DNA of 10,798 bases from Actinomycetes bacterium. GTDB taxonomy: Bacteria; Actinomycetota; Acidimicrobiia; Acidimicrobiales; Palsa-688. A program made the position numbers and the translations under genes. Positions 6,628-10,798 of this stretch are shown piece after piece. Positions within the stretch are counted from its first letter, which is position 1. Every line of letters begins with the position of its first letter. The notes beneath the pieces were generated by a model, which made no database searches, was not told where the DNA came from, and saw only the letters and a program-made list of their open reading frames with translations. The DNA is taken from the NCBI GenBank assembly GCA_021827285.1, contig JAKAWM010000044.1:1-10798 (forward strand), given 5' to 3'.

Positions 6628-7464
6628 TCATGCGGGTAGGCGATCCAGAAGGGCGGCCAGGGCGCCATCGGGTACGTGGAGATCACCCCGTCCGGTGCCC
6701 ACGCTCAGGTCGGGCTTGTAAATCCCGTGGTAGTCGGACCCGCCGGTTATAGCCAGCTTGACCCGGGCGGCCAGCACCGCCAGCGAAGCCCGCTCGTCCT
6801 GGTTGTACCGCCCGTAGATGGCCTCCAGCCCGACCAGGCCCGCTTCGGCCAGTTCGCGCACGGTTGCTTCCAGCTCGCCCCCAGACAGGCCCAAGGACAA
6901 TGGATGCGCCAGTACTGGGAGCGCGCCCGACCGGCGGGCCAAACGGACGGCGTCCAGCGGGTCGAGCCGCTCCTTTTCCATGTAAGCGGGGCGACCCTTA
7001 GCCAACCAGCGGTCGAACGCGTCCTGTACCGAGGTGGCCAGGCCCTTGCGGACCAAGATGGCGGCGACATGGGGCCGGCCAGCTCCCGTCGGTCCCGCCT
7101 CCTCCCTCAGTTCATCGAGCGTGACGGGCAAGCCCAGCTCGGCCAGCCGGCCAACCAGGCGCTCGTTACGGGTCTCCCGGGCCCTCTGCAACCGGGCCAG
7201 TTCCTCCTGCAATGGCCCGGGCCCGGGCTCCAAGAAGTAGACCAGCATGTGCATTGTCCCCTGGTGATGGCAGGAGATCTCGCAACCGCTCACCAGTTGC
7301 ACCCCGACCTCGCCAGCCCGCCTGCGGGCCGCCTCGACGCCGTCCAGCCGGTCGTGGTCCGTGAGAGCCACAGCGCTCAGCCCGACCTTGGCGGCTAGGT
7401 CAACAACCGCGGCGGGGGAGTCGCTGCCGTCTGAAACCGTCGAGTGGGCGTGCAGGTCGATCAT
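6628..7464 (-). CDS. PHP-domain phosphoesterase (TrpH/YciV-like)
   Basis: A 278-residue metal-dependent phosphoesterase of the PHP family. The metal-site motifs are complete: MIDLHAHSTVSDGS (His5, His7, Asp12), ALTDHD (Asp36, His37), SGCEIS (Glu62), MHMLVYF (His72), LAHPLSL (His187) and GGSDYHG (Asp244, His246). An inserted helical region spans about residues 90-160. Characterised relatives hydrolyse 3',5'-nucleoside bisphosphates such as pAp, or trim RNA 5' ends (RNase AM type); the exact substrate here is not shown. The ATG at 7464 is chosen because PHP proteins begin almost directly with the DLHxH strand, although the frame is open to 7563. TACGGT lies 6 nt upstream, suggesting a leaderless mRNA, with GGTGGT as a weak alternative ribosome site. 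It sits antisense between purL and purF, only 35 bp from the purF start. Confidence 0.85.
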   Translation of the reverse strand: MIDLHAHSTVSDGSDSPAAVVDLAAKVGLSAVALTDHDRLDGVEAARRRAGEVGVQLVSGCEISCHHQGTMHMLVYFLEPGPGPLQEELARLQRARETRNERLVGRLAELGLPVTLDELREEAGPTGAGRPHVAAILVRKGLATSVQDAFDRWLAKGRPAYMEKERLDPLDAVRLARRSGALPVLAHPLSLGLSGGELEATVRELAEAGLVGLEAIYGRYNQDERASLAVLAARVKLAITGGSDYHGIYKPDLSVGTGRGDLHVPDGALAALLDRLPA

Positions 7465-7470
7465 GCGACC

Positions 7471-7476
7471 ACCGTA
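7471..7476 (-). promoter_or_regulatory. putative leaderless -10 element of the PHP gene
   Basis: TACGGT on the minus strand is followed by 6 nt and the ATG at 7464, placing the expected transcription start at the A of the start codon. No recognisable -35 lies 17 nt upstream. It is one of four TACGNT hexamers with this spacing in the window. Confidence 0.4.
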
Positions 7477-7487
7477 GCTTTGTATGA

Positions 7488-7493
7488 GACAAT
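7488..7493 (+). promoter_or_regulatory. possible -10 element of purF
   Basis: GACAAT matches TATAAT at four of six positions, including the important second A and last T, and lies 6 nt before the purF GTG at 7500. The only SD-like run, GGAG (7494-7497), is just 2 nt from the GTG, too close to act as a normal ribosome site. A leaderless or very short-leader start is therefore possible. The first T of the -10 is missing, so this is weaker than the TACGNT cases. Confidence 0.3.
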
Positions 7494-7499
7494 GGAGCC

Positions 7500-9023
7500 G
7501 TGGAAGAGGCGGTCCAGCACTCATCCCCCCGAGAGGCTTGCGGGGTCTTCGGCATATACGCACCGGGCCGCAACGTCGCCCCCATCGTCTTCGATGGGTT
7601 GTACGCGCTCCAGCACCGGGGCCAGGAGTCAGCCGGTATGGCCGTCACCGATGGCTCCACCATGATGGTGGTCAAGGACATGGGCCTGGTCACCCAGGTC
7701 TTCAACGAGTACAAATTGGCCAGCCTGATCGGGCACTTGGCCGTGGGCCACACCCGGTACTCAACAACCGGTTCTTCTACCTGGCACAATGCTCAGCCCG
7801 CCTACCGCCAGGTGGGGGGCGCGGAGTTTGCGGTCGGTCACAACGGCAACCTCACCAACACCGACGAGCTGGCTGGCGCCCTCGGGATGTTGCCGGGGAT
7901 GGCGACCAGTGACTCTGATCTGATAGCCGAACTGGTAGCCCGTGAGATCGGGAACACGCCGTCCCTCGTGGACGCGCTGGTCCGGGTCTTGCCCCTCATG
8001 AAGGGCGCTTTCTCACTCGTTCTGGCCAGCCGCGGCCACCTGGTGGGGGTGCGCGACCCCAACGGGTTCCGTCCCCTGTGCCTGGGCAAGCTGGACGACG
8101 GTTGGGTGCTTGCCTCGGAGACTCCCGCCCTCGACATCGCCGGCGCTCACTTCCTGCGCGAAGTGGGCCCTGGCGAGGTGCTGGTCGTCGGCCCGGAGGG
8201 TTGCGAAAGCTTCCATCCTTGGCCTCCGGAGCGAGTCGAGCCCAAGTTGTGCCTGTTCGAGTTCGTGTACCTGGCCCGGCCGGACAGCCGCCTTTACGGT
8301 CAGGAGGTGCACGCGGCCCGGGCCCGTATGGGCGAGCTCCTGGCCGAACAGGCGCCCGTCCCTGCCGACATGGTGGTGGGTGTACCCGACTCCGGGATGC
8401 CGGCCGCCGAGGGCTACAGCCGGCGCAGCGGCATCCCCTACGGCCATGGCCTGGTCAAGAACCGCTATATAGGCCGGACCTTTATCAACCCCGACCCCCG
8501 CCAACGCGCCCTCGGTGTACGGCGGAAACTGAACCCCTTGCGGGATGCGATCGCGGGCAAGCGCTTGGTGGTGGTGGACGATTCCATCGTGCGGGGTACC
8601 ACGACGCGGGCCATGGTGGCGATGTTGCGGGAGGCGGGCACCCGAGAGGTCCACTTGCGCATTTCCTCGCCCCCCTACCGTTGGCCCTGTTTCTACGGGT
8701 TGGACACTGGCACCCGCGCCGAGCTTTTGGCGGCCAACCTGCAAGTGGGCGAGATTTGTGACTACCTGGGCGCCGATAGCCTCGCCTACCTCTCCCTCGA
8801 CTCGCTCAAACGGGCCACCGGCGTACCTGGCGCCGGGTTTTGCGATGCCTGCCTGACCGGCGACTATCCCGTGGCCATCCCGTCCAACCTGTCCAAGTCC
8901 GTGCTTGAACACCCCGGAGTTGGCGGAGGTGGAGGAGGTGGCGGGCCCAAGCAGGCAGTCCCTGCCCCTCCGCTGGACGCAGGTCAGCAGGCTCGTTCCA
9001 TGCAGGGCACGCTCGGTGGCTGA
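7500..9023 (+). CDS. purF: amidophosphoribosyltransferase PurF
   Basis: A 507-residue enzyme for the first committed step of purine synthesis, converting PRPP and glutamine to phosphoribosylamine. It has the Bacillus-type layout: a 13-residue propeptide, then Cys14 (EACGVFGIYAP), which becomes the N-terminal nucleophile after processing. The glutaminase domain shows LQHRGQESAGMA, GHTRYSTTGSS and GHNGNLTN. The transferase domain carries the PRPP loop VVVDDSIVRGTT (about residues 357-368). Four cysteines fit the [4Fe-4S] ligands: Cys251 (CLFEFVYLARPDS), Cys397 (PCFYG), and Cys448 and Cys451 (FCDACLTGDYP). An in-frame stop just upstream at 7485 leaves the GTG at 7500 as the first usable start. 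The C-terminus has an unusual tail with eight consecutive glycines (475-482) that runs into the purM start. Feedback inhibition by purine nucleotides is known for the family. Confidence 0.96.
   Translation: MEEAVQHSSPREACGVFGIYAPGRNVAPIVFDGLYALQHRGQESAGMAVTDGSTMMVVKDMGLVTQVFNEYKLASLIGHLAVGHTRYSTTGSSTWHNAQPAYRQVGGAEFAVGHNGNLTNTDELAGALGMLPGMATSDSDLIAELVAREIGNTPSLVDALVRVLPLMKGAFSLVLASRGHLVGVRDPNGFRPLCLGKLDDGWVLASETPALDIAGAHFLREVGPGEVLVVGPEGCESFHPWPPERVEPKLCLFEFVYLARPDSRLYGQEVHAARARMGELLAEQAPVPADMVVGVPDSGMPAAEGYSRRSGIPYGHGLVKNRYIGRTFINPDPRQRALGVRRKLNPLRDAIAGKRLVVVDDSIVRGTTTRAMVAMLREAGTREVHLRISSPPYRWPCFYGLDTGTRAELLAANLQVGEICDYLGADSLAYLSLDSLKRATGVPGAGFCDACLTGDYPVAIPSNLSKSVLEHPGVGGGGGGGGPKQAVPAPPLDAGQQARSMQGTLGG
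8922..8945 (+). repeat. polyglycine-coding run near the purF 3' end
   Basis: Eight consecutive glycine codons (residues 475-482 of PurF) written with mixed GGN codons, followed by a Pro/Gln/Ala-rich tail of about 25 residues. The mixed codons make simple strand slippage less likely than selection for, or tolerance of, a flexible tail. Confidence 0.9.
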
Positions 9024-10083
9024 GGCCGGCACCGGCCCCGCACCCCTCAGTTACGCCACTGCCGGGGTGGATATCAGCGCCGGCGAGGAGGCCGTACGCC
9101 TCATGCGGCCCATCGTTGCCTCCACGGCCCGCGCCGAGGTGATCGGCGGTATCGGGGGGTTTGGCGGTGCCTTTTCGGTGCCGGGCCACTATCGCCGTCC
9201 CGTCCTGGTGGCCTCTACTGACGGCGTGGGGACCAAACTGCGCCTAGCCGTCGAGGCCGGGCGCCTGTCCACCATCGGGATCGACCTGGTAGCCATGTGC
9301 GTGGACGACCTCGTTTGCCAGGGGGCGGAGCCGGCCTTTTTTCTTGACTACCAGCTCTGGGGCCGTCTTGCCCCGGACCTGGTTGCCTCCATCATGCTGG
9401 GGGTGGCCGAGGGTTGCCGCCAAGCCGGGTGCGCCGTCCTCGGCGGCGAGCTGGCCGAGCACCCCGGGCAGCTTCCACCCGGAGAGATGGACCTGGCCGG
9501 GTTCGCGGTGGGCATCGTCGAGCGGGACCGGCTGCTCGGTGGCCCTGGGGGCGCCGCCCCGCGCGAAGGGGACGCCCTGGTGGGGCTGTACTCGGAGGGC
9601 TTGCGTTCCAATGGGTACTCGTTGGTGCGGGCGGCGCTGTTGGAGAGGGCGGGCCGCCGGTTGGACAGCGAGGCCTGGCCGGGGGCGGGTTTCAGCCTGG
9701 CTGACGAGCTCCTTCGCCCTTCGCTCATTTATGCCCCTGCCGTGTTGGCCCTACTGGACGAACTGGACGTGCACGGGGTGGCCCATATCACCGGAGGAGG
9801 CCTGCCAGGCAACGTCCCCCGGGTACTGCCGAGCGATCTGGACGCAGTCCTGGACTCCCGTTCGTGGCCCTGCCCACATGTGTTTTCCCTGGTCCAGTCG
9901 GCCGGGGACATCAGTGATGAGGAGATGGAGCGGACCTTCAACCTTGGCCTCGGCATGGTGGTCGCCCTCCCCGCGGCGGAGGTCAAGGCTGCCTTGGCCT
10001 GCCTGGCCGAACGCGACATCGGGGCGAGCGTGGTGGGCAAGGTGGTGGCCGGCACGGGCCAGTGCCATCTGGTCCGGGATTGA
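9016..10083 (+). CDS. purM: phosphoribosylformylglycinamidine cyclo-ligase PurM (AIR synthetase)
   Basis: A 355-residue ATP-dependent cyclo-ligase closing FGAM to aminoimidazole ribonucleotide (AIR), step 5 of the pathway. Family motifs in order are LSYATAGVDISAGEEAV (N-terminus), IGGFGGAF, LVASTDGVGTKLRLA, IGIDLVAMCVDDLVCQGAEP, LGGELAEHPG, GLRSNGYSLVR, HITGGGLPGNVPRVLP and FNLGLGMVVAL. The GTG at 9016 is chosen because the family N-terminus begins within about ten residues of it; the frame is open to 8905, but the extra residues are the shadow of the PurF tail. The start overlaps the purF stop by 8 bp in GTGGCTGA, indicating translational coupling; AGGG about 8 nt upstream may help. Arg197 stands where several characterised PurM proteins have His (GLHSNGY in my recollection). 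PurL makes its substrate, but purL is separated from it by the PHP gene and purF. Confidence 0.95.
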   Translation: MAEAGTGPAPLSYATAGVDISAGEEAVRLMRPIVASTARAEVIGGIGGFGGAFSVPGHYRRPVLVASTDGVGTKLRLAVEAGRLSTIGIDLVAMCVDDLVCQGAEPAFFLDYQLWGRLAPDLVASIMLGVAEGCRQAGCAVLGGELAEHPGQLPPGEMDLAGFAVGIVERDRLLGGPGGAAPREGDALVGLYSEGLRSNGYSLVRAALLERAGRRLDSEAWPGAGFSLADELLRPSLIYAPAVLALLDELDVHGVAHITGGGLPGNVPRVLPSDLDAVLDSRSWPCPHVFSLVQSAGDISDEEMERTFNLGLGMVVALPAAEVKAALACLAERDIGASVVGKVVAGTGQCHLVRD

Positions 10084-10123
10084 GGATGGTGGTTTTACCC
10101 GGCCTTCAGCTCAGCTTCATCAG

Positions 10124-10133
10124 ACCTTAAGGT
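10124..10133. other. 10-bp perfect palindrome after purM
   Basis: ACCTTAAGGT is a perfect 10-bp palindrome, 41 bp after the purM stop, in the intergenic space between convergent genes. It could be a protein binding site, a small hairpin element or chance. Confidence 0.35.
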
Positions 10134-10166
10134 AGTCCCCAGCGCATACTCTGTTCTTCCACAACC

Positions 10167-10201
10167 TTTTCCCCAGATGGGGGAAAACTTCGCCCTTTTC
10201 C
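10167..10201. terminator. candidate bidirectional terminator with two competing hairpins
   Basis: TTTTCCCC (10167-10174) and GGGGAAAA (10180-10187) form a perfect 8-bp stem around the loop AGATG. A third segment, TTTTCC (10196-10201), can instead pair with the GGAAAA of the middle arm. The element lies between the convergent purM and the epsilon-like frame, where a shared terminator is expected. A classical U-run after the stem is missing on both strands, so factor-independent termination is uncertain. Confidence 0.4.
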
Positions 10202-10208
10202 TATTTGC

Positions 10209-10248
10209 GGTGGTTATAGCCGGTGGCCCCTGGCCGGCTGCAACCACC
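10209..10248. other. long imperfect hairpin covering the stop of the epsilon-like frame
   Basis: GGTGGTT (10209-10215) pairs with AACCACC (10242-10248), and AGCCGG (10218-10223) pairs with CCGGCT (10234-10239), around a 10-nt loop and a 2-by-2 internal mismatch. Thirteen base pairs in all make this the strongest fold noticed in the window. It overlaps the stop codon of the small minus-strand frame and could serve as its 3' stabiliser or terminator. Confidence 0.5.
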
Positions 10249-10456
10249 AACGGCCGGAAAAGCGCCACTCCAGGGGTTGTGGGACGGTTGGTCCAAGCAT
10301 GGGGGCAGAGCTTGGCCAGCACTGCCGGATGGCGCCAGCCATGGCCTCCAGCTCCCCTGGAGCGGGCAGGCTCGCCAGTGGGCTGAGCCTCACCTCTATG
10401 ATCAGGGCTTCTCCCGGTGCTGGGGAGGCGGCAGTGGCTCCGGCGTTGGCTGGCAA
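10214..10456 (-). CDS. small epsilon-like acyl-CoA carboxylase accessory protein (tentative)
   Basis: An 80-residue frame 26 bp downstream of the carboxylase beta gene on the same strand. Its middle (EVRLSPLASLPAPGELEAMAGAIRQ) recalls the short actinobacterial acyl-CoA carboxylase epsilon subunits, which have a strand-like segment followed by an EELAAL-type helix, then a Pro/Ala-rich stretch and a Trp-containing end (here LEWRFSGRWW). In characterised systems epsilon subunits join the alpha and beta subunits and raise activity. The position directly after the beta gene supports the idea, but the similarity is weak and recalled rather than searched. The TTG at 10456 is a tentative start; ATT at 10462 is also possible. 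AGGA lies 18 nt upstream of the TTG, too far for a normal site. The stop codon lies inside the hairpin at 10209-10248. Confidence 0.45.
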   Translation of the reverse strand: MPANAGATAASPAPGEALIIEVRLSPLASLPAPGELEAMAGAIRQCWPSSAPMLGPTVPQPLEWRFSGRWWLQPARGHRL

Positions 10457-10482
10457 AGTAATGCGACCGTCTTTTCCTAAGG

Positions 10483-10798
10483 CTAAAGGGGCAAGTTGCC
10501 GTGCTTGCGGGGCGCCGGGTCGGAACGCTTGGTGGCCAGCGCCGCCAGGCCACGGTGCAACGCTCGCCGAGTAGCCGCGGGCTCGATGACGTCGTCAATG
10601 TACCCGCGCTCGGCGGCGAGGTAGGGGTTCGCGTATTCGTCCCGGTAGCGCTGGACCAGCTCCGAGCGCCGTTCGGGGGACGCTCCGGCCAGCTCTCGGC
10701 GGTAGAGGATGTCCACGGCCCCCTCCGGCCCCATGACGGCGGGTTCGGCCCCCGGCCAGGCGTAGGCAAGGTCAGCGCCTATGGACTTTGAGCCCATG
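10483..10798 (-). CDS. acyl-CoA carboxylase beta subunit (AccD/PccB type), C-terminal part (5' truncated)
   Basis: The last 104 residues of a biotin-dependent acyl-CoA carboxylase carboxyltransferase subunit, which moves carboxyl groups from carboxybiotin to acetyl- or propionyl-CoA to make malonyl- or methylmalonyl-CoA. The segment shows GSKSIGADLAYAWPGAE, VMGPEGAV, ILYRREL, the helix YRDEYANPYLAAERGYIDDVIEP, the RRAL helix, and the terminal KHGNLPL that closes these proteins. The reading frame leaves the window at its right edge, so the Met near 10797 is internal. The substrate-deciding region of the N-terminal part is not visible, so acetyl- and propionyl-CoA specificity cannot be told apart. 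The TAG stop is at 10483-10485, followed by the small epsilon-like frame. Confidence 0.92.
   Translation of the reverse strand, partial: MGSKSIGADLAYAWPGAEPAVMGPEGAVDILYRRELAGASPERRSELVQRYRDEYANPYLAAERGYIDDVIEPAATRRALHRGLAALATKRSDPAPRKHGNLPL

Noticed and set aside
8905..9015. PurM starting at 8905
   Set aside because: The added 37 residues are an alternate-frame reading of the PurF tail, and the family N-terminus begins just after the GTG at 9016.
8013..9032. 339-residue minus-strand frame opposite purF
   Set aside because: It is an antisense shadow of a confident gene in GC-rich DNA, with no recognisable domain.
10095..10769. 224-residue minus-strand frame
   Set aside because: It runs across both the carboxylase beta C-terminus and the intergenic region in a different frame. 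The KHGNLPL-ending frame is clearly the real one.

Overview
The window is GC-rich, densely packed and uses GTG and TTG as well as ATG starts, which points to an actinobacterium. The purL/purF/purM neighbourhood, the DUF732 lipoprotein and the short epsilon-like frame after an acyl-CoA carboxylase beta gene suggest an Acidimicrobiia-like lineage. That placement is inference; no rRNA or marker tree is available here.

Layout. Positions 1-756 (+) hold the C-terminal part of a GH15 glucoamylase/trehalase, cut by the window edge. It converges on an alpha/beta hydrolase (764-1636, -). The hydrolase is divergent from a small DUF732 lipoprotein (1701-2048, +). The lipoprotein converges on a two-gene minus-strand unit: a pseudokinase (3355-4248) followed by a zinc-ribbon/FHA-like protein (2061-3314). 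This unit is divergent from the purine block: purL (4375-6600, +), an antisense PHP phosphoesterase (6628-7464, -), then purF (7500-9023, +) and purM (9016-10083, +), which overlap by 8 bp. The right end converges on a minus-strand pair: the C-terminus of an acyl-CoA carboxylase beta subunit (10483-10798) and a short epsilon-like frame (10214-10456).

How the genes work together. PurF, PurL and PurM catalyse steps 1, 4 and 5 of de novo purine synthesis (PRPP to phosphoribosylamine, FGAR to FGAM, FGAM to AIR). The small PurL needs PurS and PurQ, which are not in this window. The PHP protein may act on 3',5'-nucleotides or RNA ends, so a link to nucleotide metabolism is plausible but not shown.

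The two most interesting observations are these. First, the kinase-fold protein lacks all its catalytic residues, and its partner's FHA domain lacks the usual phosphothreonine-reading residues; together they look like a signalling module built from a pseudoenzyme and a pseudo-reader. Second, four genes (hydrolase, lipoprotein, purL, PHP) carry a TACGNT -10-like hexamer exactly 6 or 7 nt before the start codon with no convincing Shine-Dalgarno, which predicts leaderless transcripts. The pseudokinase and FHA-like genes instead have near-perfect AAGGAGG sites. No tRNA, rRNA, insertion sequence or CRISPR array was seen, and no gene-free stretch exceeds 300 bases.
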